A stretch of 47,888 nt of DNA from Treponema socranskii subsp. socranskii VPI DR56BR1116 = ATCC 35536. GTDB lineage: Bacteria; Spirochaetota; Spirochaetia; Treponematales; Treponemataceae. Made by a program: the position numbers and the translations under genes. The stretch covers positions 1 through 47,888 of the forward strand of contig NZ_AVQI01000001.1 in the NCBI RefSeq assembly GCF_000468115.1. Direction: 5' to 3'. Below the pieces are notes generated by a model, which was not told where the DNA came from, did no database searches, and saw nothing but the letters and a program-made list of their open reading frames with translations. This document shows, in pieces, positions 14,163 through 23,416 of this stretch. Position 1 is the first letter of the stretch. Every line of letters begins with the position of its first letter.

Positions 14163-16219
14163 TTTGTATCACCTTCCTTCGATTTCGTATCGATGATGCG
14201 TGCATCGTTCGGATTGTATTTTGCGCGGATGCGTTCTCGGCGTTTGTTGCGCATGCGCCACACGATAAAGCCCGCGATGACGACGATGACGGCCAGTCCG
14301 AATTCGTTGAAATACTGCACGGCAAATGCGAGCGCGCTTCCTGAGTTATGCAGCGTATTGAGCGAAAGCCCTTTCGTACGCATGGCGCAAAAATCGCCGT
14401 TGCCGTTCATATAGTCGATGACGTTGCGCGTAAAAAGCGCGACCGGCTCGGAGCTGTTTTCTTCGATGAGCTGCGGACCGGTGATTTCGGACGTTCCCGC
14501 GACGAAGATTTTTCCGCTTTGCACGTTTTCAGCCAAGTGTGTTTTTGCCGTAAGCGCTCCTTCTGCGGATGAAGCGGGATCGGAATCGAAAGCGCTTTTG
14601 AATTTTCCTTCGGCGAGCGCTGCAAGCGTTTCCGCTTTTTCGACGGACTTGTCGTAGGGCGGCGACATCATCGGACTCAGCTGGATATTGTCCGAAAGCA
14701 GCCACGATTTCGGAGACGACTGCACGAGCTTTGTTACTTTAACATCTGCGTTGCTTTCGGCGCCGCTCGTGTCAATTGCGGAGGTTTGCAGAAAAATGAT
14801 CCTGCCGAGGTTTTCCGTGATCGCGTTCTTTTTTGCAAGCTGTTCGGCAGGGATAACAGGCGCCCACCAGTACGATACGTTTCCGTAATTTTGCTGACGC
14901 GCTTTATAACAGTTTTCGTCGAGCACGTAGTTCGTTTCCGGCTTAATGCCGTAAGCGTTTAATAATTTTTCAAGCTTTGTCGAAAGCGGCGCGAACGACG
15001 GCGCTTGATAATAGCCTGCCGACTGCGAATCGAAAGGGTCGACAAAAAAGAGAGCGTTGCCGCCGCGCATGATAAACTGATCGATTTTATACAACTCTTC
15101 GTCGGAGAATTCCGTTTTCGGCCCGTTGACGATGAGTGAAGCGACATTTGCGGGAATCGCATCTTTTGAAAGATCGATTTCATCGAGTTCGTACATATCG
15201 TTTGTAAGCGATATGAGAGGAGAAACTCCGGCCTGCGAATAAAGCGGCGCCTCTCCGTGCCCCGTTACGTAGCCGATCTTCGTCGCCTTTAAGAGCAGGC
15301 TTTGAAGACTTTCCGAAAGCGATTGTTCGAGTTCTCCGAGTCCCGCGATGACGTAGCCGATGAGCGATCGCTGCATCGAAAGCGGGATGAGGCGGAACGC
15401 GTTTCCGTGTTCCAGCACGAGGCCGATCGCACCCGAGCCTGTCGAACCGTTTTCCGTCGTCCAATTGATGAGCGGTATGCCGAAGCGCGACTGCAGCGTA
15501 TTCAAATCGGATGAAGAAGGATTTATTTTTTCATAATCGATTCTGCCCATGCTTTGCTTGTTGACGCTTTCGTACGCTTCGCGCACGGTCTTTTCGATAT
15601 CGTCGAAGCCCCGTATGTCGAACTGTTTGAGCGCATCGGTTACGTAGAGCGTCAGTTTGATGCGCTCGTCTTTCGGAAGACCTGAAAGCACGTTCGCCGC
15701 CGAAATCATTTTGCTGATTTTCGTCGTAAGCTTGTATTCGAATCCCTCGGACGACGTGATGCCGTCGAGTGTTTCGACCGAGTCGGCGTAAGAGATGACG
15801 AGTCCCATATACGCCTGCTTGAAGCCTACTTCATTGTTTGCGACCTGTTGTATCTGCACTTGCTGCAGTCCGTACTGCTGTGCGAGCGTTTCGTTTTCCG
15901 CTTTACTCATATCGACGATCGAATAGGAAAAGTTGCGGTTTGCCGCTCCCTTGTATTCGACGAGGATGTCGCGTATGTACTGCGCGGTCGTGCTGTACGG
16001 AGCGGGCAAGTTGCTGCTGAAAAACGCGCGGACCGACAGCGGTTCGTCGAGCGTTTTGACAAGCTGTCTGCTCGCCTCCGACAACGAATAGGATTTCGGG
16101 CGTGTCAAATCGAAACGCAAAAATGCCCTGCGCCCGACAAGGTTTGCGAGAATTAATAAAACGATGAGAAGCGCAAAATCGCTCGAAGGGGAGCGAAACC
16201 GGTTGATGATTTTTTTCAT
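14159..16219 (-). CDS. GldG-like ABC-type auxiliary protein
   Basis: Protein of 686 aa with an N-terminal transmembrane helix (DFALLIVLLILANLVG), a large extracytoplasmic region with the ABC_transp_aux/GldG-type domain (YSLSEASRQLVKTLDEPLSVRAFFSSNLP at the start; YVTGHGEAPL and LIVNGPKTEFSDEELYKIDQFIMRGGNALFFVDPF further on), and a C-terminal helix followed by a basic tail (AVIVVIAGFIVWRMRNKRR). In Bacteroidetes GldG works with GldA and GldF and was linked to gliding, but outside that phylum the complex has unknown substrate. It starts two bases after the permease stop and overlaps the DUF4340 gene, showing tight coupling. Confidence 0.8.
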   Translation of the reverse strand: MKKIINRFRSPSSDFALLIVLLILANLVGRRAFLRFDLTRPKSYSLSEASRQLVKTLDEPLSVRAFFSSNLPAPYSTTAQYIRDILVEYKGAANRNFSYSIVDMSKAENETLAQQYGLQQVQIQQVANNEVGFKQAYMGLVISYADSVETLDGITSSEGFEYKLTTKISKMISAANVLSGLPKDERIKLTLYVTDALKQFDIRGFDDIEKTVREAYESVNKQSMGRIDYEKINPSSSDLNTLQSRFGIPLINWTTENGSTGSGAIGLVLEHGNAFRLIPLSMQRSLIGYVIAGLGELEQSLSESLQSLLLKATKIGYVTGHGEAPLYSQAGVSPLISLTNDMYELDEIDLSKDAIPANVASLIVNGPKTEFSDEELYKIDQFIMRGGNALFFVDPFDSQSAGYYQAPSFAPLSTKLEKLLNAYGIKPETNYVLDENCYKARQQNYGNVSYWWAPVIPAEQLAKKNAITENLGRIIFLQTSAIDTSGAESNADVKVTKLVQSSPKSWLLSDNIQLSPMMSPPYDKSVEKAETLAALAEGKFKSAFDSDPASSAEGALTAKTHLAENVQSGKIFVAGTSEITGPQLIEENSSEPVALFTRNVIDYMNGNGDFCAMRTKGLSLNTLHNSGSALAFAVQYFNEFGLAVIVVIAGFIVWRMRNKRRERIRAKYNPNDARIIDTKSKEGDTK

Positions 16220-16221
16220 TT

Positions 16222-16953
16222 TTACTTCCTTTCATTTTGCTGAACGATCACCGTGAGATAAAAGAAAAATACGGTGAGCGAAGCGAAGTACAAGAGGTCG
16301 CGCGTGTCGATGATGCCTCGTGCGATCGATGAAAAATGCGACGATGCGGAAATGTACGACAGTGCGGCGACGATTTCTGCCGGCAGGAAAATCAAAAACG
16401 AATCGATCAGCGTTAGCGAAATGCAGATGATAAAGGCTGAGAAAAACGCGATGATTTGATTTTTTGTCACCGACGACGCGAATACTCCGATCGCCGAAAA
16501 GGCGGCGCACAAAAAGAAAGCGCCCAAAAAGCCTCCGACGACAGGCCCCATATCGGGAGAGCCGAATATGAAAAGCGGAATGACGTACAGCATTGTCGGA
16601 GCGACCATGACGGCAGCGCTTAAAAAGGCTGCAAGCCATTTGCCTGCAGCGACGGAGCTTTCGGTGACGGGAAGCGTCATGAGCGTTTCGATCGAGCCGC
16701 TTCGCTTTTCTTCGGCGAACAACCGCATCGTCAGCGCCGGAATAAAAAACGAAAGCAAAATCGGAAGGAGCGAAAAATAATTCCGCAGCTCCGCCCGATC
16801 TTGAAAAAAGAAAAAGACGAAAAAGGTGATACCCGCGATGATGAGAAAGAGTGCCGTGACGATGTATGCGACGGGACTCGTAAAATACGCGGCGAGTTCC
16901 CGCTTCATGATGACGGCGGCGGGAGAATGTTTTTTGTTAAGCGTGTCGCTCAT
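16222..16953 (-). CDS. ABC-2-type permease (GldF-like)
   Basis: Integral membrane permease of 243 aa with six hydrophobic segments. It begins with the typical ABC-2 pattern AVIMKRELAAYFTSPVAYIV and contains FIPALTMRLFAEEKRSGSIETLMTLPV, a hallmark of this permease class (RLFAEEKRSGSIE...L). Its start overlaps the ATPase gene by four bases (ATGA), and GldG follows two bases after its stop. It should form the membrane channel with the GldA-like ATPase. Substrate unknown. Confidence 0.85.
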   Translation of the reverse strand: MSDTLNKKHSPAAVIMKRELAAYFTSPVAYIVTALFLIIAGITFFVFFFFQDRAELRNYFSLLPILLSFFIPALTMRLFAEEKRSGSIETLMTLPVTESSVAAGKWLAAFLSAAVMVAPTMLYVIPLFIFGSPDMGPVVGGFLGAFFLCAAFSAIGVFASSVTKNQIIAFFSAFIICISLTLIDSFLIFLPAEIVAALSYISASSHFSSIARGIIDTRDLLYFASLTVFFFYLTVIVQQNERK

Positions 16954-17900
16954 TTTTGCGCCTCCGCTGTAGTGAGTTCGTGAAACACGTCTTCAAGACT
17001 GTTCCGCTGCATTGCAAGTTCGTATAACCAGCCGCCCTTCGCTGCGATCGCTTTGAAAAGAGCCGGCCGGACTTCAGCCGTTCCTGAAATCGAAACGAGG
17101 AGAGAAAACGCATCCGCATCTCCGATTAAGGCTTCTCCGCTTACCGCCGAAACGTTTTCGACTCCCGCAATCGATTTGAGTTCGGCTGCGATATCGTCTT
17201 TTGAACATCCGCCTGCGGTCAGTTTGAGAGCGGCTTTATGGCCGTATCGTTCGCGCAGTTCATCGGTCGGACTGTCGGCGACGAGCTTGCCGTTTGCGAT
17301 GATGATGACGCGGCTGCACAGCGTTTCCACTTCGCCGAGGATGTGCGTCGAAACGATAACCGTGCGCGTCTTTCCGATTTCGCGGATCAAGTTTCGCACT
17401 TCGCCGATTTGATTCGGATCGAGTCCGCTCGTCGGTTCGTCCAAAATCAATATTTCAGGATCGTGCATGAGCGCGTGCGCGAGCCCGACACGCTGCCTGT
17501 AGCCGCGCGAAAGCTCGGAGATATTTTTATCCATCACTTCTTTGAGGCCGCACTCTTCGCACAGACGGGGGATTTTTTCATCGGCATTTTCGCCCTGCAT
17601 GTCCGCGATATAGCGCAGGTAATCTTCGACTATCATATCGCCGTAGAGAGGCGCGGCTTCGGGCATGTAGCCGATCTTTCGTTTCGATGCGACGCTTGCA
17701 TCTTCGATGTTCGTACCGTCGATCGAAATCGTACCTCCGGACGGTTTTAAAAAACCGGTGATCATGCGCATCGTCGTCGTTTTGCCCGCGCCGTTCGGGC
17801 CGAGCAGACCGACGATTTGCCCCGTCGGGATCGAAAAGCTCACATCGTTTACCGCACGGAATGTCCCGTAATTTCGGGACAAGTGCGAAACTTCTATCAT
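16950..17900 (-). CDS. ABC transporter ATPase (GldA-like)
   Basis: Cytoplasmic ATPase of 316 aa. Walker A GPNGAGKTTT, Q-loop IGYMPEAAPLYGDM, signature LSRGYRQRVGLAHAL, Walker B LILDEPTSGLDP and switch His in VSTHI are all intact. A C-terminal domain (about 220-316) is typical of ABC-2 exporters. It is first in the four-gene operon and has a consensus promoter 130 nt upstream plus GGAGG at the start. Its leader carries the hairpin motif shared with the metal ATPase, suggesting a common post-transcriptional control. Confidence 0.9.
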   Translation of the reverse strand: MIEVSHLSRNYGTFRAVNDVSFSIPTGQIVGLLGPNGAGKTTTMRMITGFLKPSGGTISIDGTNIEDASVASKRKIGYMPEAAPLYGDMIVEDYLRYIADMQGENADEKIPRLCEECGLKEVMDKNISELSRGYRQRVGLAHALMHDPEILILDEPTSGLDPNQIGEVRNLIREIGKTRTVIVSTHILGEVETLCSRVIIIANGKLVADSPTDELRERYGHKAALKLTAGGCSKDDIAAELKSIAGVENVSAVSGEALIGDADAFSLLVSISGTAEVRPALFKAIAAKGGWLYELAMQRNSLEDVFHELTTAEAQK

Positions 17901-17912
17901 ATATCCTCCATA

Positions 17913-17956
17913 AAAACTTTTGCAGGTACTTGCAGCGAAGCTTCAAGCAAAGTTTT
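17913..17956 (-). promoter_or_regulatory. Leader hairpin of the Gld-type ABC operon, shared motif
   Basis: AAAACTTTTGC (17913-17923) pairs with GCAAAGTTTT (17947-17956) with one bulge, and CTTG/CAAG pair inside. ATAAAAACTTTTGCAGG at 17910-17926 is identical to the copy at 12467-12483. Both copies sit directly before GGAGG. Confidence 0.45.
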
Positions 17957-18028
17957 GGCATCCGAAAAAAAATCAGTCGTACGCGTATTTCGCAGAAAGC
18001 GCGTCGGCGTATTTTAAAAACAGTTTGT

Positions 18029-18057
18029 ACTATATCCATTAAAAAAAATTATGACAA
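18029..18057 (-). promoter_or_regulatory. Promoter of the Gld-type ABC operon
   Basis: On the minus strand TTGTCA (18057-18052), a 17-bp spacer and TATAGT (18034-18029). Predicted leader about 120 nt. The rest of the 346-bp gap 17901-18246 has no gene. A CGGCAA/TTGCCG stem overlapping the esterase stop (about 18240-18258) and an AAAAAGGCGCC tract near 18178-18189 may help end the sugar operon, but no clear terminator is seen. Confidence 0.55.
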
Positions 18058-18246
18058 GCGCAGGTTACGGGAAAACGCGGAAGTGCCGCACAGGAAGGTA
18101 CGGAACCGTATTTTTTATGAGGTATTTTGTATCATTGAAGATACCGATTAAACGGTAATAAATAAAAAGATTCGGATTAAAAAGGCGCCGATAATCGCTC
18201 TATACCGATAAAAACAATAGAGGAATAAAATCATAGACGGCAAAAA

Positions 18247-19065
18247 CTATTGCCGGTATACACATCGCCCCTCTACGGGCAGCCAATTAAGAACATCTTG
18301 AATATGCGTCTCCCAGTAGTTCCAATCATGCTTACCCTGCGGTGTACAGTTCTTAACGGAACATCCTTTTTCGCTGAGTTTTTGGGCAAAATCGGGTATC
18401 GCTTTGCAGATAGGATCGTCTTGTCCGCCCGTAAAATAAAACTGCGGTAAATCGGCGATAGTATCTTTGTATTGCTCCAACATTCGATATAAATTGAATT
18501 GATTTTCTTTTAATCCGCGTTCAAACAAGAGCCGCTTATAGTTTTCCGGCATTTTCTTTGAATAATTCATATCCATACGGTTTATAGCGGAAAAATCGGC
18601 TAAACCCGACATAACGGCGCAACACGAGTATTGATGCGGATTTTTAAATGAAAGGTACAAAGCGCCGTAGCCGCCCATCGAAAGGCCTGCAACAAAAGTA
18701 TCTTTTCGCGCCTTTGATAGCGGAAATATCGTACGCAAAAATTCGGGAAGTTCTTTTCCGCAATAGGTCGCAAATGCGGAAGAGCCCGGCAAGTCGATAT
18801 ATGCGCTGTTTTCAACGGAAGGCATAATAACGGCAAGACATTTTTCCTGAGCATAGCGTTCAATATTGGAAAACAGGGGATAGTCGTCTCCATAGCCGTA
18901 ACTGCCGTGCAAAAGATATAGGGTTTGGAAAACCGTATCGTTTTCAAAATAATTCTTTGAAACGTCATTTAAATAATCGTCGGGAGAAGTAAGCGGTATA
19001 AAAACTATACAACGCGTATTTTTCTTCAATGCCGAAGAATAAAAATTACATTCGATATGTGCCAT
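18247..19065 (-). CDS. Cytoplasmic esterase, FrmB/EstA-like (second copy)
   Basis: Alpha/beta hydrolase of 272 aa in the COG0627 esterase family (S-formylglutathione hydrolase, tributyrin and feruloyl esterases). It has VFIPL...YLLHGSYGYGDDYPLFSNIERYA and the nucleophile elbow GLSMGGYGA; the acid Asp lies in GGQDDPI and the catalytic His in GKHDWNYW. The start is at MAHIECNFYS (19065), one base after the stop of the preceding esterase, with AAGGA upstream; a longer frame lies wholly inside that gene. No signal peptide, so it acts in the cytoplasm. Being last in a sugar-import operon, it probably removes acyl groups from imported sugars. That role is inference. Confidence 0.82.
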   Translation of the reverse strand: MAHIECNFYSSALKKNTRCIVFIPLTSPDDYLNDVSKNYFENDTVFQTLYLLHGSYGYGDDYPLFSNIERYAQEKCLAVIMPSVENSAYIDLPGSSAFATYCGKELPEFLRTIFPLSKARKDTFVAGLSMGGYGALYLSFKNPHQYSCCAVMSGLADFSAINRMDMNYSKKMPENYKRLLFERGLKENQFNLYRMLEQYKDTIADLPQFYFTGGQDDPICKAIPDFAQKLSEKGCSVKNCTPQGKHDWNYWETHIQDVLNWLPVEGRCVYRQ

Positions 19066-19066
19066 T

Positions 19067-19876
19067 TTATATTCCTTTAGAAACGGCCGTTTTAGACGAT
19101 AACCACTGCAAAGCCCGTTCCAATCCGGCATCCCAATATTCCCAATCGTGAATACCGTTCCTTTCTTCATAAGTTATATCGATGCCCATAGCTTTTATGC
19201 GTGCATATCCTGCTTTGTTCATGTCGTATAAAAAATCCTGCATTCCGCAGCTTTGAAAGATCTTCGGTATGCTTTTTTTGTTTTGTTGCAGCATGTGAAG
19301 TTGATAAAATATATCGGCATCCGTATTTTCAATGTGCGCGGGATCTTTGAATATATTTGTCCAGCAAAAGGGCAAATTTTTTTGTCGTTTTATTTCGTTG
19401 ACAATATCGATTGCGCCTGAAAGGGAAATAATAGCACCGTATTTTTGCGGCTTTGCAAGCCCGATATGCAAAGCGCCGTAACCTCCCATTGAAAGACCGG
19501 CTATACAGGTTTGTTCCCGTTCGGTCGATACGGGGAATAATCGTTCAACGTATGCAGGTACTTCTTCGGAAACATAGGTAAAATAATTCGAACCGCAGTA
19601 CATATTTTGATAAAAACTGTTATCTGCGGAAGGCATTGCTACAGCGACTTTATACTTTTGAGCATATCGTTCAACGCTCGTAAACCGGCACCAATCGCTG
19701 TAATCGCCGAAAGCGCCGTGAAGCAGATATACGACGGGAAAGCGTACTCCTGAGAAAAAATACGTTGAATCCTTTTCGTTCAATAATTCATCGGCATCCG
19801 GTGTCGGTATAATGACATTCAGGTCGGTTCCGAAACACAGTGTCGGTGAAAAATATTTTACAGTAAACAGAGCCAT
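19067..19876 (-). CDS. Cytoplasmic esterase, FrmB/EstA-like (first copy)
   Basis: A 269-aa paralogue of the next gene with the same fold and motifs: VVYLLHGAFGDYSDWCRFTSVERYA, elbow GLSMGGYGALHIG, acid Asp in GMQDFLYD and His in GIHDWEYW. No signal peptide. It begins 18 nt after the permease gene with AAAGGA before its ATG. The pair has clearly diverged, suggesting different acyl substrates. Members of this family include acetylxylan and feruloyl esterases, which fits a plant- or glycan-derived acylated sugar as the operon's substrate. Confidence 0.82.
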   Translation of the reverse strand: MALFTVKYFSPTLCFGTDLNVIIPTPDADELLNEKDSTYFFSGVRFPVVYLLHGAFGDYSDWCRFTSVERYAQKYKVAVAMPSADNSFYQNMYCGSNYFTYVSEEVPAYVERLFPVSTEREQTCIAGLSMGGYGALHIGLAKPQKYGAIISLSGAIDIVNEIKRQKNLPFCWTNIFKDPAHIENTDADIFYQLHMLQQNKKSIPKIFQSCGMQDFLYDMNKAGYARIKAMGIDITYEERNGIHDWEYWDAGLERALQWLSSKTAVSKGI

Positions 19877-19894
19877 AATATTCCTTTTAAAAAT

Positions 19895-20884
19895 TTATTC
19901 TGCCGCTTTTTTCAAACTTTTTAAATAATCTATGTAGACGGCACCCAAAATAATAACGCCTTTTAACGATGTTTGCCAAAAACTGTCGACGCCCAAAAGG
20001 TTTAGGCCGTTATTCAAAACACCGATGATCAGGGTGCCCAAAAACATTCCGCCGATCGACCCGATTCCGCCGGCCATACTTACTCCGCCTAATGCGCATG
20101 CGGCAATCGCATCCATCTCCGCTCCGCTGCCTGCTATCGGGTTACCGCTGTAAGAACGCGCGGACAATACGATACCGGCCATGGCGGCCATTAAACCGCT
20201 GAAGGTAAAAACAAGCATTTTTATTCTTTGTATTTTTATGCCGGAATAAACGGCAGCCCGCGGATTTCCGCCGACGGCATATATGTGCCGTCCGATACTT
20301 GTTCTGTTGAGCAAAACATACGCAATGATAAATACGGCAATCATATACAATATAGGTAAAGGAATTTCCCAAAGATAGCCTGCTCCCAAATTATTATATG
20401 CGGGATTATCTATGCGGACAGTCGTTCCTTTTGTTACGATATATGCGGCGCCCCGAAGTATACTCATCATTGCAAGCGTTACGATAAAGGGCGATAGCGT
20501 TGTCCGCGAGATTATAAAACCGTTTACGGCGCCGAAGCACATGCCGAGCAGTAAAGTTGCTATAATGCCGATAGCTAAGGGGATCGATGAATTTGCAAAA
20601 TTGCCGCCTACAACACCGATAACCGCAATCACGGAGCCGACACTTAAATCGATTCCGCCGGATATCATTATCAGCGTCATGCCGGTGGCTAAAAAAAAGT
20701 TTGAAGAGATCTGCCGCAATACATTGAGGATATTTCTTTGAGTTAAAAAGATAGGATTGATAATACTGACAATGACACATAATACGCCAAGTCCTATTAA
20801 AATACCTCCGTTTCGATGTATATAGTTTATAATTAAAATTTTACATCGAGAAAAAAAAGATTTTTTGCTTTCATTCCCTTTCAT
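19895..20884 (-). CDS. Ribose/galactose-type ABC sugar permease (RbsC-like)
   Basis: Membrane permease of 329 aa with about ten hydrophobic segments. Signatures of the RbsC/MglC class are TLIMISGGIDLSVGSVIAV, FGAVNGFIIS, IGRHIYAVGGNPRAAVYSGI and SGAEMDAIAACALGGVSMAGGIGSIGG. It forms the homodimeric channel for sugar import. AAGGAG precedes the ATG; it lies 18 nt after the ATPase gene. Together with RbsA- and RbsB-like genes it makes a complete pentose/hexose importer. Confidence 0.92.
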   Translation of the reverse strand: MKGNESKKSFFSRCKILIINYIHRNGGILIGLGVLCVIVSIINPIFLTQRNILNVLRQISSNFFLATGMTLIMISGGIDLSVGSVIAVIGVVGGNFANSSIPLAIGIIATLLLGMCFGAVNGFIISRTTLSPFIVTLAMMSILRGAAYIVTKGTTVRIDNPAYNNLGAGYLWEIPLPILYMIAVFIIAYVLLNRTSIGRHIYAVGGNPRAAVYSGIKIQRIKMLVFTFSGLMAAMAGIVLSARSYSGNPIAGSGAEMDAIAACALGGVSMAGGIGSIGGMFLGTLIIGVLNNGLNLLGVDSFWQTSLKGVIILGAVYIDYLKSLKKAAE

Positions 20885-20902
20885 GCTGTGGCTCCTTGAT
20901 AA

Positions 20903-22399
20903 TTAATATCGTATGGCATAATGCATTATGTTTTCTTGTGAAATCTCGTTTTGTTCGAGAGTTCCCGTAATTTTCCCGTCACACATTACGATAACGCGGT
21001 CGCTCATATTGATTAATTCGGGCATATCCGAACTTATCATGATTATGGATACGCCCTGGTCGGTAAGTTCATTCATTATCTGATAGATTTCGCTTTTTGC
21101 ACCGACGTCGATGCCTCTCGTAGGTTCATCCAAAATTAAAACTTTCGGAACGGCGGCAAGCCACGATGCGATTATAACTTTTTGCTGATTCCCGCCCGAA
21201 AGCGCGCTGATTTTTGTATCTCTATGTGCAACTTTTATGGACAATTCCTTTACAAAATCTTCGTATATGGCATCTTCCTTTTCTTTGTTATATGAAATTC
21301 CCGATATGAACTTTTTTAGAACTTTCAATGTCATGTTATACTCAACCGACATTACCGGAAATAGACCTTCATCTCTTCTGTTTTCGGGTACCAAAGCAAA
21401 GCCTTTTTTTATCAGGTCGAACGGATTGTACCTTTTCGGAAGTTTTACACCTTCCAGTTCGATGCTCGCCGATATTTTTTTATCTATACCGAAAAGAGCG
21501 AGCATCGTTTCCGTACGACCGCAGCCGACAAGTCCGCCGAAGCCTAAAACTTCTCCTTTGTAAAGATCAAAACTTATGTTTTTTACTTTTTTTGTCGTAA
21601 GATTTTCAACATGTAGTATAGGTTCTTTTGATCGGGCTGTATGACTGCGTGAATAAAAATTACCTAAACTGCGGCCCACCATGAGCGATATGAGCTCATC
21701 GTTTTTTGTTTCCGATATTTTTTTTGTCGCAATATATCGGCCGTCGCGCATAACGGTTACTCTGTCCGCAATTTCGTACAGTTCGCTCATTCTGTGTGAA
21801 ATATAGATGATACCGATGCCTTTTTCTTTTAATGTCCGTATCGTCGCGAATAATTTTTTAACATCGGTACTTGTCAATGAGGATGTCGGTTCATCCATAA
21901 CGATTATACGCGCCGAAAATGAAACGGCTTTTGCAATTTCTACAAGCTGCTGCTGGGCTATCGTTAAATTGCAAACCCGTTCCGTTACTGGCAAATCTAT
22001 ACCGAAAGAGTGTAATGCTTCATTGCATTTTTCTATCATAGCTTGCGGATCCGAAAATCCGGTTTTCTTATGAATCTCGCGGCCTAAAAAAATATTTTCA
22101 TATACGGTTAACTGCGGGACAAGGACAAGTTCTTGATGTATAATACTTATGCCATTTTTTCTTGCATCGGAAACGGAATCGATGTTCGAGGAGATACCTG
22201 CAATTGCAATGGAGCCTTCATCTTTCCGGTATATTCCGCCGAGAATCTTAATCAGCGTTGATTTACCGGCGCCGTTTTCTCCCAATAGAGCATGAACTTC
22301 GCCGGCATACAAATCAAAAGATACGTCATTTAAAGCATATACACCGGGAAATCTTTTATGAATATGATTCATCTGTAAAAGCTTCTTTGCCGTTTGCAA
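20903..22399 (-). CDS. Sugar ABC transporter ATPase with two nucleotide domains (RbsA-like)
   Basis: A 498-aa fused ATPase of the RbsA/MglA class. The first half has Walker A GENGAGKST, Walker B IIVMDEPTSSL and switch IYISHR; the second half has the degenerate GLVGCGRTE in place of Walker A, signature LSGGNQQKV and LILDEPTRGIDVG. This asymmetry is normal for the family. The start is a TTG at 22399 with GAGGAG 8 nt upstream; the ATG nine codons later lacks a ribosome site. It powers import through the RbsC-like permease. Confidence 0.92.
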   Translation of the reverse strand: MQTAKKLLQMNHIHKRFPGVYALNDVSFDLYAGEVHALLGENGAGKSTLIKILGGIYRKDEGSIAIAGISSNIDSVSDARKNGISIIHQELVLVPQLTVYENIFLGREIHKKTGFSDPQAMIEKCNEALHSFGIDLPVTERVCNLTIAQQQLVEIAKAVSFSARIIVMDEPTSSLTSTDVKKLFATIRTLKEKGIGIIYISHRMSELYEIADRVTVMRDGRYIATKKISETKNDELISLMVGRSLGNFYSRSHTARSKEPILHVENLTTKKVKNISFDLYKGEVLGFGGLVGCGRTETMLALFGIDKKISASIELEGVKLPKRYNPFDLIKKGFALVPENRRDEGLFPVMSVEYNMTLKVLKKFISGISYNKEKEDAIYEDFVKELSIKVAHRDTKISALSGGNQQKVIIASWLAAVPKVLILDEPTRGIDVGAKSEIYQIMNELTDQGVSIIMISSDMPELINMSDRVIVMCDGKITGTLEQNEISQENIMHYAIRY

Positions 22400-22427
22400 T
22401 TCGGTATCTCCTCGTTTATTTTAGGGT

Positions 22428-23375
22428 TTATTGCCAGTTGTTTACATCAAAACCGGCAATATTTTGCTGGTTGATTGCAACCGTGTCGATTGAATATGTC
22501 TTTTCGACTTTTTTGCCGGCAAGAACATCATAGGCAACTTCGGCGGCTTTTTTTCCTATGGTAGCGGGAGATTGAGCAGCCGTTGAATATAATTTCTTTT
22601 GCTGTATCGATTTTTTTGCAGACGGAGAGCCGTCAACGCTGAACACTTTCATTTGTTTTTGCATTCCCGCACTTTCTACGACACCTTGTGCAATGAGTCC
22701 GAAATCGTCATTTAATCCCCAAAAGGCGTCTAAATCGGGATGCGCTTGAAGAAAGTCTTCGAATGTAGAGAGAACGGCATTCATGCTGGAATAATGCGCT
22801 TGTTCAACAATCGTTATTCCTGAACCGGCAAGAGCGTCTTCCAGCCCCTTCATTCTGTTTACAACGGATTCTGCAAGAGGATTATCGATCAGTGCGATTT
22901 TAGCATTTTTGCGCAAAACTTTTTTCATTTCTTCACCGCATATTTTGCCTGCCTGATAATTATTGGAAGAAATAAAGCTCTCCGTAAATTGGGGATCGGC
23001 AACACCTGAGTCGACAACTACAACTTTTACTCCGGCTCTTTTACACGATTCAAGTGCGGGTTTTACGCCGTTCTTGTCAACGGGATTTAAGAACAACAAA
23101 GTGATACCTCTCGTAATCATATCTTCGATAGCGTTGTTTTGTTTTGTTTGATCATTCATTCCGTCAATTGCAATGAGCGTGTCTCCTCGGCTTTTAACGA
23201 CCGATTCGATTGCATTTTTCATTGTAATTTGAAACGGGTTGGTTTGATCCATACAAGTAAAACCGAAGATCCGTTTTCTTTGTGAAGACGGATTCGCATC
23301 CTTGTCTCCCATCGAAAAGATTTGAGCCGCAAGCATAAACAGAATCATTCCCATGAGTGTGAATCTTTTTTTCAT
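22428..23375 (-). CDS. Periplasmic sugar-binding protein (RbsB-like)
   Basis: A 315-aa type I periplasmic binding protein (Peripla_BP_4). It has a signal peptide (KKRFTLMGMILFMLAAQIFS) without a lipobox cysteine, so it should be a soluble periplasmic protein. The mature part shows GFTCMDQTNPFQITMKNAIE, FLNPVDKNGV, VVDSGVADPQFTESFISSNN and AFWGLNDDFGLIAQGV, typical of ribose/galactose binders. AGGAGG precedes the ATG; it is the first structural gene after lacI. Exact sugar not inferable. Confidence 0.9.
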   Translation of the reverse strand: MKKRFTLMGMILFMLAAQIFSMGDKDANPSSQRKRIFGFTCMDQTNPFQITMKNAIESVVKSRGDTLIAIDGMNDQTKQNNAIEDMITRGITLLFLNPVDKNGVKPALESCKRAGVKVVVVDSGVADPQFTESFISSNNYQAGKICGEEMKKVLRKNAKIALIDNPLAESVVNRMKGLEDALAGSGITIVEQAHYSSMNAVLSTFEDFLQAHPDLDAFWGLNDDFGLIAQGVVESAGMQKQMKVFSVDGSPSAKKSIQQKKLYSTAAQSPATIGKKAAEVAYDVLAGKKVEKTYSIDTVAINQQNIAGFDVNNWQ

Positions 23376-23416
23376 CTCAGTCCTCCTGATAAATATATTT
23401 CAATGGAACAAAACGA

